Source: Bifidobacterium catenulatum subsp. kashiwanohense JCM 15439 = DSM 21854
GTDB taxonomy: Bacteria; Actinomycetota; Actinomycetes; Actinomycetales; Bifidobacteriaceae
DNA length: 64,000 nucleotides
Assembly (NCBI RefSeq): GCF_001042615.1
Contig: NZ_AP012327.1
Span: 2,046,001-2,110,000, forward strand
Direction of reading: 5' to 3'
Part shown: in pieces, positions 27,254 through 37,080 of the stretch
Numbering within the stretch: the stretch's first letter is position 1
Layout: every line of letters starts with the position of its first letter
Notes under the pieces: model-generated
Database searches by the model: none
What the model was told of the DNA's origin: nothing
The model's input: only the letters and a program-made list of their open reading frames with translations
Program-made: the position numbers and the translations under genes

Positions 27254-28960
27254 TTACCGCTCATCCTCAGCTGCCTGCGCGCTGTTTGTTTGCTCACCAG
27301 ACCCGAGCATTCCAAGCATGAGCGGCGCAATCATAACCATTGGTATGAGATATCTCATGCCTTCTATGGTCACGGTAGCCGGTGAAATCCATAGAAACAG
27401 GAATGTGACAACATAAGGTGCCAGCCACGAGCAATGTCGCTGTTTACGACGTATACACTCGTAGAGAACAAACACGAATATCCATGTCGACCACACCGCA
27501 CGCGAGCACAATAGATTCACTATTGGAGCTCGCGCTATGTGATCATTAATCGTCTCCTGAAGTTTCTGCACTGCATTTTTGAAGCCACCAAAGCATAGCC
27601 CTAATTTCACCGAATCAGGTAACGCATAATGATCGCTTCCTAAAGCGTACGTCTGCATTACTAAATCACCAGCATTCGAATCAGTAGGTGAAGGAATGCC
27701 CAGCCAAGCCTCCTGCAAAGCGACATACGCTTCAACATATGTTTCCGGATGAGATGCCAGCCCATGGATCCAAGCAATCGCATATTGACCTAAATATTGA
27801 TCATTCTGAGAATCCCAAGAATAACCTTTCACATTGTCCGATGCCCACCATTGGTACCGGTCGGCTACATCATCACCCAGAATTTTGTAGATAACTTCTA
27901 GATCCTGTCTCGAAACATCATTTTCATGCCGCTTCACCAGTAACGCGGATTGCTGCAACGGAACGGCAAGCATCTCTTGTTTTCCACCTTCCTGTATACG
28001 GAGTACAGGGAAAACGATTTTCGGCATCAGTATCATAAATACCGATATAACGACAGTAAAAACACCAACAGCACGCTTACGTATAATTGAAGATACTGCA
28101 AAAAATAAGATGATACAGCATATAAGCACGATGTAGACGCCAGTTTTTTTCGTAAGCCCCATCAAAAGCGCAGTCAGTAAAAACGCCGTAAAAAATTGAG
28201 GCTGTTTGAGTAATACTCCCTGAGTTCTTACCGCTTCAACAAATATCATGGCAAACCAGATAAAAAACGGCATGAACAACGAATCTTTGACCATCGTCAT
28301 GGAAAACAGCGCCGTAAAGGGGAATACCGCAAAGAAAATCATTTCAGCAAAACAGAATCGCCATCCAGCGCCAATATGACGACAGTAAAGAATCATTGAC
28401 GCAAGAGATGCAATGGTGACCAGTTCGATAACTATGCACCCTAGGTACAACCCTCGATCAGCCGAGCCGAAAAACGCTCCTAATCGCAGAAAAGTACCAA
28501 ATATCATAGTGTCGAAAACAGGATGGTGATCAGAGAGATAACTACCATTAGTAAAAGTATTCGGCTGGCCATTCCATTGGAGCAGTTGCTGCTCAGTGTC
28601 ATACCAGATGACACCCGGATAAGTAACAATCAGATACGGAAGCCAGCACAGCACCAACACAACCGCAATTAACGCAAACTGTTTCTTCGATGTCTTAAAA
28701 GAGAAGATCTCCCGCAACTTACACGAAACGTTTCGATACGTTTCAGGCTCCCGATTCAACCAAGCCAGCACGCACTCTAAAAGCAACACAAAAAGGAAGA
28801 AGAGGATTGCGATTATGAGCGTATACCAAAGCATGCGCGGAGCCAGAACCAACTGATCATTCTGACGAATGGAGTCAACCAGCGACGCTAGAAAACCACA
28901 GATCATCGCCAAAACAACAAGTGGCACACGCCGCTTCATGCCCTTTTGAACCACAGTCAT
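27254..28960 (-). CDS. DUF6020 polytopic membrane protein (first copy)
   Basis: The 568-residue protein has about a dozen hydrophobic segments and one large non-membrane loop in the second half. An outward-facing loop after an early membrane span reads TYPGVIWYDTEQQLLQWNGQ, then SDHHPVFDTMIFG. A similar acid-plus-HHP arrangement is typical of first loops in GT-C glycosyltransferases. GGAGG precedes the ATG. It is paralogous to the product of the next gene on the same strand. A role in transferring sugars from a polyprenyl carrier on the outer face is plausible but unproven. Confidence 0.75.
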   Translation of the reverse strand: MTVVQKGMKRRVPLVVLAMICGFLASLVDSIRQNDQLVLAPRMLWYTLIIAILFFLFVLLLECVLAWLNREPETYRNVSCKLREIFSFKTSKKQFALIAVVLVLCWLPYLIVTYPGVIWYDTEQQLLQWNGQPNTFTNGSYLSDHHPVFDTMIFGTFLRLGAFFGSADRGLYLGCIVIELVTIASLASMILYCRHIGAGWRFCFAEMIFFAVFPFTALFSMTMVKDSLFMPFFIWFAMIFVEAVRTQGVLLKQPQFFTAFLLTALLMGLTKKTGVYIVLICCIILFFAVSSIIRKRAVGVFTVVISVFMILMPKIVFPVLRIQEGGKQEMLAVPLQQSALLVKRHENDVSRQDLEVIYKILGDDVADRYQWWASDNVKGYSWDSQNDQYLGQYAIAWIHGLASHPETYVEAYVALQEAWLGIPSPTDSNAGDLVMQTYALGSDHYALPDSVKLGLCFGGFKNAVQKLQETINDHIARAPIVNLLCSRAVWSTWIFVFVLYECIRRKQRHCSWLAPYVVTFLFLWISPATVTIEGMRYLIPMVMIAPLMLGMLGSGEQTNSAQAAEDER

Positions 28961-29066
28961 CCTTGTGTCCTCCAGCGTTCTCCAATATCGTCCAACGCAA
29001 ATAAATCAACTTATTAGAAGCACACTGCTGGTGGCATAGATTTCTCTACGTCACCAGCAACGCCCA

Positions 29067-30722
29067 CTATTCTTCTACGTTCTCTTGACTTCGGCTCTTA
29101 GCTATTAAAGTCAAGAAAAGTGGCGCAACACAAATCATCTGCAGAACGTATCTGGTAGGTTCACCTCCCATGCCAGATACCGGCACCAACAACAAATACA
29201 CAAAGGACATATCTACCGGCATCATGGACGCCACACGACCTAGCTTGCCCTTCTCTGGCCTCAGCGCAAAGAAAAGCATCAAGCATGGAAGAATAGAAGC
29301 CCACAAAGATCTGGAAAAAAGTACGTTGACAACAGGCACACTCTGTTCCATGTTGTATATGGAGCGTGCCATATCGCTCTTTGAAGCTTTAACAGGCCAT
29401 TGCGGAACATACTTCATTATTGGATCGTAATACCAAGCAGATTCTGTGCAAACTACCATATAGTTAGGAGAGCCATCATTGTTTTGGAATCCAAACCAAC
29501 CCTTAACAAGGCCAATCCATGATTCGAAATGCCCAAGCGGGTGTTCCACAGTTTTTTTGATCCACAGCTTGATAAAGTCGCCAAAAAGGCTTTCATCCTT
29601 AAGCTTTGTTCCCTTCACTGGATCAACAATTTGAGGATCATAGCTATCAGCTATTTTCGAATAATCGATGGTCAGGAAATCAGACACCAACCCCTTCTCA
29701 TCTTCGGTCATATCATCACCGTTGTATTTGATATCGTGTGCGACCTGCTGAATAGCGAAAGGAATGCTTTCTTGCTTTCCGCCAGGCTCAACACCAAGTG
29801 CAGGCATGATACATTTAGGAATTAAGATCAGCATGATAACAGCTACCGCCATCCCTACTGAAATCAAGATTGCCTTCGCTTTTTTTGAAAGAACCATCAA
29901 GAAAGCAAGAACAAGCGAAGGAACGACAACATACACCCCCGCCTTCTTCGTTAAGCACGTAAGCAATCCACAAAGAAACAGCCCACTAATGACCCAAGGA
30001 TTAGTCGCAATATCGCCTTTTGTCCTAATTACTTCGACAAAAAGAAGACAAAAAGCCATAAGAAACAGAACCGAAATCGTGTCTTTCGCAAGAGAGCAAA
30101 ACATTACAGGGAACACAGGGAACAGCGCAAAAAAAGCAAGTTCCACATGACATGCTCTTCTGCTAAGCCCCATCTTATGCGTATACAGCACAGTCACAGA
30201 GAGAAGCATAATCGCAGTAATCAGTTGTAATACGATTAGGCAGTACAGTCCCAATATTGGATTTCCGAAAGTTTGTTCTCCAAAATCTGCAAAAGCCCCA
30301 AACAGGTATGTCAAGGCAAACGGATGATGATCAGTAAACTCTTCTACACCATAATGAATCAACAATTGCTTAGAAGTATCAGACCAATACACTCCAGGGA
30401 AAAGAAAAAAGATATAAGGGAACCAGCAGATAAAAATAATTACCGCATTCTTCAGAACACTTCTGATTGTCCACTCATACCTCAGAAACCTCGCTTCGCG
30501 ATTCTCCTCAAGAGCGTTCCATTTCATCTTTTCCACTGCTGAGTCAACAGCAATAAAAAGAAACACAAAAAGCAGGCAGAAAAGTAAAGCTTTGTAAAAG
30601 AAGGCGGTTTTTAAAGTCAGAATCTTCCCTTCGGAGTTGGACGCATCATCCCCGAAGGCAAACATGATGCCCAGTATCACAGGAATAACGATTCGAAGAC
30701 CTATACGATTGTTTTTAATCAT
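29067..30722 (-). CDS. DUF6020 polytopic membrane protein (second copy)
   Basis: The start at 30722 (MIKNNRIGLRIVIPV) follows GGGAG; the frame upstream is unlikely. The 551-residue protein has the same plan as its neighbour, with multiple membrane spans. The conserved loop is LFPGVYWSDTSKQLLIHYGV, then TDHHPFALTYLFG. A large loop carries GVEPGGKQESIPFAIQQVAH, matching IQEGGKQEMLAVPLQQSALL of the first copy. The pair is likely a duplication with divergence for two acceptors or donors. G+C is clearly lower than in the housekeeping genes. Confidence 0.75.
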   Translation of the reverse strand: MIKNNRIGLRIVIPVILGIMFAFGDDASNSEGKILTLKTAFFYKALLFCLLFVFLFIAVDSAVEKMKWNALEENREARFLRYEWTIRSVLKNAVIIFICWFPYIFFLFPGVYWSDTSKQLLIHYGVEEFTDHHPFALTYLFGAFADFGEQTFGNPILGLYCLIVLQLITAIMLLSVTVLYTHKMGLSRRACHVELAFFALFPVFPVMFCSLAKDTISVLFLMAFCLLFVEVIRTKGDIATNPWVISGLFLCGLLTCLTKKAGVYVVVPSLVLAFLMVLSKKAKAILISVGMAVAVIMLILIPKCIMPALGVEPGGKQESIPFAIQQVAHDIKYNGDDMTEDEKGLVSDFLTIDYSKIADSYDPQIVDPVKGTKLKDESLFGDFIKLWIKKTVEHPLGHFESWIGLVKGWFGFQNNDGSPNYMVVCTESAWYYDPIMKYVPQWPVKASKSDMARSIYNMEQSVPVVNVLFSRSLWASILPCLMLFFALRPEKGKLGRVASMMPVDMSFVYLLLVPVSGMGGEPTRYVLQMICVAPLFLTLIAKSRSQENVEE

Positions 30723-30744
30723 GAGACTCCCATTCAATTTTTTT

Positions 30745-31854
30745 TTATAGAGAAAAGAGACGTCCAACGACAGGTATCCGCCTCAATAACACGGAAACAA
30801 TAAGACACCCGAGAAAAACAAACAGCGCCATGACAATATTCATCAGCGTCACAAGGATGGAATTCATATTGCCCAAACACGAGAAAACAGGCAAAACTTG
30901 CAGTCGACTCATCAGAACTAGTCCAATCATATGAAGCATATAAATACCAAAAGTATTCGCACCTACAACTTTCGATACAGCTGCTACACCACCCTCCATT
31001 TTCACATTGACAAGCAATTGCAGCACTAAGATAGTGGCGAGAAACGTTGGGAAAAGCCAATAACCATGATCCACCGTTAAATTCGTTCCTTGTACAGCAT
31101 GCTGATATCTCTGAATAGCAAAAGTTACAATATAACACAGAAGAACAGCTAACAATGCAACCGTTGGCTGCAACCTAAACCTATCAAGACAATGTCCCCC
31201 AGAACGACTTACAGATGCGCCTATAAGACCACCAATTACGAAATACATAAGCACATATCCATAATCGCCGAAAATATAAAATTGACCCACACCATCAAGG
31301 ACTGACGCAAAATCATGATGACTGACTGAACCTAACATCTGCAATATAACTCGTACGGTATCTTTCCCGACAGAAAAAACAAAAATAACCGCCAATAGGC
31401 AACCCATAGCAGATTTATCATTCGAATCGAAAGCTATTTTAATCAGTGGATATATCAGATAGACCGCAATCAAAGCGTTCATAAACCAAAAATACCCAAC
31501 TGGGTATTCCCCAAACCCTCCACCAAATAGAAAAACGACTAAATTCTTTACTCCAACAGAATGAGAGCCATCCACATAAACAAAGAAAGCTGCAATAAGC
31601 AGTTTCCATATGCTCACAATCGCAACAACGGTGCATGTTTTTTTATAATGTTTTTTAACATCAAAAGTCCTCGGCAACAAAAGTGCGCCATTGACAGCGA
31701 AGAAAAGTGGCACACAGATTACGCACAGTGTGGTTACTGCAGTGCCCGCAAGTCCGCCAGAATAGTATCTGGTATAAAAAGCGAAATGTAACAAAACCAC
31801 AAAAAACATCGCAATGCTCTTCGCAACATCATACCCAACTATACGTTTTCCCAT
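30745..31854 (-). CDS. Acyltransferase family 3 membrane protein (O-acyltransferase)
   Basis: The 369-residue protein opens GYDVAKSIAMFFVVLLHFAF, the catalytic-histidine helix of acyltransferase-3 (OafA/WecH) enzymes. About ten membrane spans follow. Members move acetyl or other acyl groups onto surface sugars. It ends 22 bp before the second DUF6020 gene on the same strand and probably shares its message. Its position suggests O-acylation of the exported polysaccharide. There is no SGNH domain, so it is the single-domain form. The ribosome-binding site is weak. Confidence 0.85.
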   Translation of the reverse strand: MGKRIVGYDVAKSIAMFFVVLLHFAFYTRYYSGGLAGTAVTTLCVICVPLFFAVNGALLLPRTFDVKKHYKKTCTVVAIVSIWKLLIAAFFVYVDGSHSVGVKNLVVFLFGGGFGEYPVGYFWFMNALIAVYLIYPLIKIAFDSNDKSAMGCLLAVIFVFSVGKDTVRVILQMLGSVSHHDFASVLDGVGQFYIFGDYGYVLMYFVIGGLIGASVSRSGGHCLDRFRLQPTVALLAVLLCYIVTFAIQRYQHAVQGTNLTVDHGYWLFPTFLATILVLQLLVNVKMEGGVAAVSKVVGANTFGIYMLHMIGLVLMSRLQVLPVFSCLGNMNSILVTLMNIVMALFVFLGCLIVSVLLRRIPVVGRLFSL

Positions 31855-32030
31855 ATAGAATCATTTCTTAGTACCGATCAATCCACTATTGCAAAAACAA
31901 AATTTAGACTACACACATGACTCTCTGAATAAAGAATCCCCGTACTGGGCTTCATCTCCAAAAAGACAATCAGTGTTTAAACCGCCATTTAGCAGAGTCC
32001 TACCTTTCTCCGACCATAGCAGAGGCTATA

Positions 32031-32990
32031 GTGTCTTACATGCTCGAAAAGAATCCAAACCCCTCCGTTGCTGTGCTGCTTCCTTGCTATAACGAGGAAG
32101 TGACCATCGGCAAGGTCGTTCGTGATTTCAAAGCGTCTTTGCCACAAGCAGACATCTACGTTTACGACAATAATTCCACTGATCGCACTGCAGAGATCGC
32201 TGCCGCAGAAGGTGCTGTCGTACGTAGGGAGCCACGTCAGGGCAAGGGCAATGTCATTCGAGCCATGTTCGAAGATATCGATGCTGACGTGTACATCATG
32301 TCTGACGGCGACGATACGTACCCAGCTGACGCAGCACCTGCTATGGTCGACAAGATTCTTGAAGGCTACGACATGGTGATTGGAGATCGTCTGAGCTCCA
32401 CGTACTTCCAAGAAAACAAACGCCCATTCCACAACTTCGGCAATAGGCTCGTGCGCGGATCCATCAATGGACTGTTCGGAGCTCACGTAACCGATATCAT
32501 GACTGGCTACCGAGCGTTCTCCTTCACTTTTGCAAAGACCTACCCAGTGTTGTCCCGTGGTTTTGAGGTCGAAACCGAAATGACTATTCATTCGCTGAAC
32601 AACAATCTCCGTCTTTATGAGATGCCGATTCAGTACCGCGATCGCCCTGAAGGTTCCGTCAGCAAACTTGATACCGTCGGAGACGGCATCAAAGTGATGA
32701 GCACCATCTTCCGCATGATCCGCGAATACAAGCCACTGCCGTTCTTTGGCGGTCTCGGCCTAATCGTCGGCATCGTCGGTCTAATTCTTTGCGGCAGCGT
32801 AGGCATCGACTTCATGCGCACCGGCATGGTCGCACGCTTCCCCACACTCATCGGTGCGGTAATGCTCGTTATTGCAGGCCTGCTCTTGATTGTCGCAGGA
32901 ATTATTCTCGACGTCATAGCCAAAAACGATCGCAAAGCCTTCATCGTTGACGCCAATCATTTTGCGTTGATGAAGCGTCGGGGAAAGTGA
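32031..32990 (+). CDS. GtrB/DPM1-like GT2 polyprenyl-phosphate glycosyltransferase
   Basis: The GTG start follows AGAGG. The 319-residue protein has a GT2 domain (VAVLLPCYNEEVTIGKVV; IYVYDNNSTDRT; DxD in IMSDGDDTYPAD, about 88-99). It ends in two membrane spans (about 237-258 and 265-292). This plan is that of GtrB-type enzymes, which load a sugar onto undecaprenyl phosphate for use outside the membrane. The nearby DUF6020 proteins could be the users. A GtrA-like flippase is not seen in the window. A strong terminator follows. Confidence 0.87.
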   Translation: MSYMLEKNPNPSVAVLLPCYNEEVTIGKVVRDFKASLPQADIYVYDNNSTDRTAEIAAAEGAVVRREPRQGKGNVIRAMFEDIDADVYIMSDGDDTYPADAAPAMVDKILEGYDMVIGDRLSSTYFQENKRPFHNFGNRLVRGSINGLFGAHVTDIMTGYRAFSFTFAKTYPVLSRGFEVETEMTIHSLNNNLRLYEMPIQYRDRPEGSVSKLDTVGDGIKVMSTIFRMIREYKPLPFFGGLGLIVGIVGLILCGSVGIDFMRTGMVARFPTLIGAVMLVIAGLLLIVAGIILDVIAKNDRKAFIVDANHFALMKRRGK

Positions 32991-33008
32991 TCTCTCAACG
33001 TCATTAAG

Positions 33009-33053
33009 AAGGCTTGATTCCAGCAGAATATGCGGAATCAAGCCTTCGTTTTA
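33009..33053. terminator. Terminator between GtrB-like and GH25 genes
   Basis: AAGGCTTGATTCC / GGAATCAAGCCTT with a 12-nt loop and CGTTTTATT after it; it serves the convergent genes on both sides. Confidence 0.85.
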
Positions 33054-33058
33054 TTCTG

Positions 33059-35662
33059 CTATTTCACCCACTTTTGGGCATTTGTTCCGTTGGAAGTATA
33101 CAACTGCACGTTAGTGCCGTTTGCGCTGGAACCACCATTCACATCCAGCACCACGTTTTCCGCGAGCGCCGACTGGAACGTGTATGAGCCATCGGAGTTT
33201 TTGACAGCTATCCACTTCTGAGCGTATGTTCCATTGGAATCGTACTGTTGCACGTTGGTTCCGTTGGCAGATACGCCGCCATTCACATCCAAAACTTTGC
33301 CGGAGTTCACACTGGTCAACGTCACATACCCGCTGGAATCATGCGTCACTTTCCATTTCTGAGCATTGGTACCATTATTGGCCCAAATCTGCACGTTTCC
33401 ATAATTTGAACGGGAAGCGCCGCTTACATCCACCTTCATAGACGTATTAAGCTTCGATCCGAACGTGTAGGTTCCATCCGGCAGATCTTGCCTATGCTTG
33501 GCTGCGGTTTCGTTCAAACGTTCGCGCAACGTCAACGGCGCCTTTGCGACCAACCACTGCTGAGCAACAGTGCCATTCGGCGAATAAAGCTGCAGCTGAG
33601 CCTGCTGCACAGCATTGCCACCTGGAATATCGACAGCTTTGTTGGCGTTTACCGACACCAAAGCAATCTTGCCACTGCCGTAATTCCGCACCGTCCACTG
33701 CTGAGCAACAGTATTGTTACTCGTATATTGCTGCAATGCCGCTCCATTAGCAGTGGATCCGCCAGCCACATCCAGCATCTTGCCAGAATTAATATTGACA
33801 ATCTTATAAGTTCCATTGCCAATTGATTCAAATCGATATTTCTGGGCGTTTGTATTATTACTTGAATAAAGTTGAACTCGTGCCCCGTTCGTCGTCGATG
33901 CACTCGTCACATCCGTGACAAGTTTTTTATTCGCAACCGAAGTGATAATCATCGACACTCTAGTAGCTATATTGACATCGCTTGACGAAACAACAAACAA
34001 CTGTGAAGCAGTGCCATTTGGCGTATACAGCCGAATCGCAGCACCATCCGCAGTATTTCCACCGCTCAAATCCAGAACCCAATTACCGAGAGCGGACTGC
34101 AAATAATATCCTGCTCCGGAATCACGAATAAACCATCGCTGAGCTTGAGAATTATTTCGAGAATACTGTTGCACTACAGCATTGCTTTCGGCAACACCAT
34201 TACGCACGTCCAAAGCCTTACCGGAATTCACATTGACGATCTCATAGCTTCCATCGGACTGCCTGGTGAAGGTGAATTGCTGCGCCTTGGAATTATTGCC
34301 GGAATACAGCTGAATGGCGGTGGAATCTGCGGCACTTCCACTAGGAATATCAACGCTGGACGCGACTTTGGAACGAACATTGATGTAATAATTGCCATTC
34401 GGAATGGCAACTGCAGTCATTTTGCGTACATCAATGGCCGCTTGTAAATCATTGCCACTCCCGCCATTCGCATACTCCTTATTCCCAAACGCATTCATGT
34501 CCACATTGCCGCTGATGCCGTCCACTTTGCCGGAGCTGGTGTATTGCCATCCGCGACTGTTGGTCGGGAACGAGTCGAATCCCATGCGAGCGCCGTACTG
34601 CGCCACCCACGCGGTTTTGGCGTAAATGTCGGCATGTTTCAGCGGGCCTTGCAGGTAGCTGGTGTACGAGTAGACGCCCAGATTCTTGTATCCGGCGGAC
34701 TGCAGTGCGCTGTACCAATTGTTGACGATATCGTTGTACACGTTCGGGTCGGTGGGCGGCTGATGCCCCTCCCACGTCCACCTTTCCAAGTCGTAGTACA
34801 CGGGGTACGCCAAGTCGCTCGGACTCACACCGAATTGCTTGAGTTTGGCGACCACGTCGGCACCTTCTTCTTTGGCAAGCGACGGCGTATCCGCGTAGGA
34901 ATACCAGTAGATGCCGAACGGGATGCCGAGTCGCTTGCATTCAGAAATGTTGCGTTGCGCTTTCTTGTCGGCATTGTTGCCCCAACCATAGCCAAGGCGA
35001 ATGATCACGCCTTCCACGCCGTCGGCTTTCGCTTTGGCCCAGTCGATATCGCCTTGCCATTCGGAAACGTCGATCACGCCTTTGGCTTGCTGCACGAACA
35101 GGTTGTTCTGATAGTCGAAGAAGGCTTTCGAATTGTTGTAGGTGCCCCAGTGCGCGCCGTATTCATTGCTTTCGAATTTGGAGAGCTGTACGTTCGCGTC
35201 GGCTACAGCATTTTTGACATCTTCCGCACTTACCGGAATGAAGGATTCGCCATTGGTTTTAGCGAGCGGATCCGGCTGCTGATCCTGCGTACCGACCAGT
35301 GTCGCATCGGTCACGGTTTCGCCGGTTTCGATGTTCTTGACCTCACCTTCGGGGGTGACAGCTAGGTCTTCCGAAACCACGGTGGCATCGTCGGAAATCT
35401 CGTCACTGACGGCATCCGGAAGTTTCGCATTCGGATTGTCAGGCATGCTGTCTTGCGATTGTTGGTCGCCCGTTTGATCATCCGACTGATCGTCAGACTG
35501 CACAACAACGCCATTATCTGCAGTAACGGCACCTCTCTGCGTAACAGCATCCTCAATCGCAATATCCTGCAATGCGTAAGCCGGCGTAACCGCAACGGAA
35601 ACCGTCAACGCAACCGCAGACAGCGCAGTCGCAATCTTCAAAACATGATGTGGCGAAACCAT
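33059..35662 (-). CDS. Secreted GH25 lysozyme with ricin-type repeats
   Basis: The 867-residue protein starts with a signal peptide (about 1-30, cut after AYA) and an acidic linker. The GH25 muramidase domain (about 188-410) has GVIDVSEWQGDIDWAKAK with the catalytic Asp, and YPVYYDLERW with the Glu. The remaining ~440 residues are ricin B-like repeats with many Q-x-W or A-Q-K-W units (AQRWFI, AQQWTV, AQQWLV, AQKWKV, AQKWIA, AQKWVK). They make about three beta-trefoil lectin modules. It should hydrolyse peptidoglycan while bound to wall or host glycans. AGAGAGG precedes the ATG. No sortase motif is present. Confidence 0.92.
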   Translation of the reverse strand: MVSPHHVLKIATALSAVALTVSVAVTPAYALQDIAIEDAVTQRGAVTADNGVVVQSDDQSDDQTGDQQSQDSMPDNPNAKLPDAVSDEISDDATVVSEDLAVTPEGEVKNIETGETVTDATLVGTQDQQPDPLAKTNGESFIPVSAEDVKNAVADANVQLSKFESNEYGAHWGTYNNSKAFFDYQNNLFVQQAKGVIDVSEWQGDIDWAKAKADGVEGVIIRLGYGWGNNADKKAQRNISECKRLGIPFGIYWYSYADTPSLAKEEGADVVAKLKQFGVSPSDLAYPVYYDLERWTWEGHQPPTDPNVYNDIVNNWYSALQSAGYKNLGVYSYTSYLQGPLKHADIYAKTAWVAQYGARMGFDSFPTNSRGWQYTSSGKVDGISGNVDMNAFGNKEYANGGSGNDLQAAIDVRKMTAVAIPNGNYYINVRSKVASSVDIPSGSAADSTAIQLYSGNNSKAQQFTFTRQSDGSYEIVNVNSGKALDVRNGVAESNAVVQQYSRNNSQAQRWFIRDSGAGYYLQSALGNWVLDLSGGNTADGAAIRLYTPNGTASQLFVVSSSDVNIATRVSMIITSVANKKLVTDVTSASTTNGARVQLYSSNNTNAQKYRFESIGNGTYKIVNINSGKMLDVAGGSTANGAALQQYTSNNTVAQQWTVRNYGSGKIALVSVNANKAVDIPGGNAVQQAQLQLYSPNGTVAQQWLVAKAPLTLRERLNETAAKHRQDLPDGTYTFGSKLNTSMKVDVSGASRSNYGNVQIWANNGTNAQKWKVTHDSSGYVTLTSVNSGKVLDVNGGVSANGTNVQQYDSNGTYAQKWIAVKNSDGSYTFQSALAENVVLDVNGGSSANGTNVQLYTSNGTNAQKWVK

Positions 35663-35931
35663 TCGTCAGCCTCTCTTGAATAAAGTCATCAGCCCCAAAT
35701 ATTCGGCGCGAACGCCCTAATCGCCAACTCTAACCGCACCCCGCAACCCTGCATATCCCAAATCCCCAAAATCATCCTGGTCCCCATACATATTGCATAA
35801 GCTCCCACGCCGTGTTCCACCAACTTAAACAACCGCAAATCTAAATAGCCGCCACTTTCCACTTGTCATTCATCAATGATTCCCCTATACTGAAATGTTC
35901 ATTTACCCAATCCAATCAGAAAGAGGTGGTC

Positions 35932-36486
35932 ATGCTGAACGTTATGGACGTTGCCGATTTCTTCATCGCAACCGCCAACGAAGGCGATCCGGAAGAAGAT
36001 GACGGCATGACCAATATGAAACTCAACAAGCTCCTGTTTTTTGCACAGGCAGCAAGCCTGCAACGATTCGGCAAACCCTTGTTCGACGCACCCCTCGAAG
36101 CTTGGAAATATGGCCCTGTCGTCAAAAGCGTATATCGGACGTTTAAGGAATGTCAGCGCGATTCCATCGCGAAAGTCGCCCAACCGTTCGACTGGCAGAC
36201 GATTCCACCGGAAACTTTGGATCTGCTGTGCGACGTATACCGCACATACGCACGGGATTATTCCGCAATGGGACTCATGCGCAAAACACACCAGCCTGAC
36301 ACCCCTTGGTCGGAAACTTATGTCCCTAATGAGAACAAAGTCATCCCAGTTGAAAGCATCCAAAAATGGGTCCAAAAACAGCCTTTGCCTATCGACATGC
36401 AGCCCGAACCCGATAAAAACATCATCGTTGCCGAGCTTGACTCGCAAGGGCGTCCGTTCCTCCCCGAGGGTTGGGAGGATGACTGA
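35932..36486 (+). CDS. Panacea-domain (DUF4065/SocA-like) protein, probable antitoxin
   Basis: The start at 35932 follows AAAGAGGTGG. The 184-residue protein carries the Panacea core: TNMKLNKLLFFAQAASLQRF (about 27-46) and PLEAWKYGPVVKSVYRTFK (about 54-72). Panacea proteins are known as antitoxins that pair with many unrelated toxins. The C-terminal third (about 130-184; IQKWVQKQPLPIDMQP, IIVAELDSQGRPFLPEGW) lies outside the core and may contact the partner. Its stop overlaps the next start by one base (TGATG), so the two are translated together. Confidence 0.82.
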   Translation: MLNVMDVADFFIATANEGDPEEDDGMTNMKLNKLLFFAQAASLQRFGKPLFDAPLEAWKYGPVVKSVYRTFKECQRDSIAKVAQPFDWQTIPPETLDLLCDVYRTYARDYSAMGLMRKTHQPDTPWSETYVPNENKVIPVESIQKWVQKQPLPIDMQPEPDKNIIVAELDSQGRPFLPEGWEDD

Positions 36487-36803
36487 TGCAGCCGCGTCCT
36501 TGGCAAATTTGGAAAGTTTGGTTCCCATTCAGAGAAAACCCTTCCACAGGAAAATATCGGCCCGTTGTTATCAAAGAAGTCACCGAAGATAATTGCGTAG
36601 TAATCTACGTTACGTCCCAAGTTGAAAAAACGCATTTTCCAGACTTCATGCTTATCCACAATTGGGATGAAGCAGGTCTCACAAAGGCTTCAGCCATCCG
36701 CTATAGAAAGATGTTGAAAATCCCAATCGATCAGTTGGAAAACTACATGGGAACACTTTCGCCATACGATCGTATCGAACTCCAAATGAAATATCTGAAG
36801 TAA
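36486..36803 (+). CDS. PemK/MazF-like small toxin candidate
   Basis: The 105-residue protein reads RPWQIWKVWFPFRENPSTGK and YRPVVIKEV, then CVVIYVTSQVEKTHFPDF. This is the beta-barrel order of PemK/MazF-like proteins, with the conserved (R)P-V-V strand. The rest is shorter than in classic members and ends helical (SPYDRIELQMKYLK). It is translationally coupled to the Panacea-domain gene, which indicates a toxin-antitoxin pair. Activity as an RNase is inferred from the fold only. Confidence 0.7.
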   Translation: MQPRPWQIWKVWFPFRENPSTGKYRPVVIKEVTEDNCVVIYVTSQVEKTHFPDFMLIHNWDEAGLTKASAIRYRKMLKIPIDQLENYMGTLSPYDRIELQMKYLK

Positions 36804-37080
36804 TTTACCCATTCACCGCTTAACAACCCCCATAATTAGAGCGATGCGTTCGTCAAATCCCAGAGATCAATCTCCGCATCTCATTTCGTCAACAGCGCGC
36901 AACGTTTCCGCAAGACCGAATACATTAACCTCTGCAACACGGAAGCGATACATCGGGGACGAACGGGTATCGTACGCTGTATATTGGCATTTCAGGTGGG
37001 CACTCGGCACGGTCAGCATTGACCGGGACCGGAAGCCGGCACCAGGGATCACAGAATAGCAGGCAGATTCTGGAGGGGTT

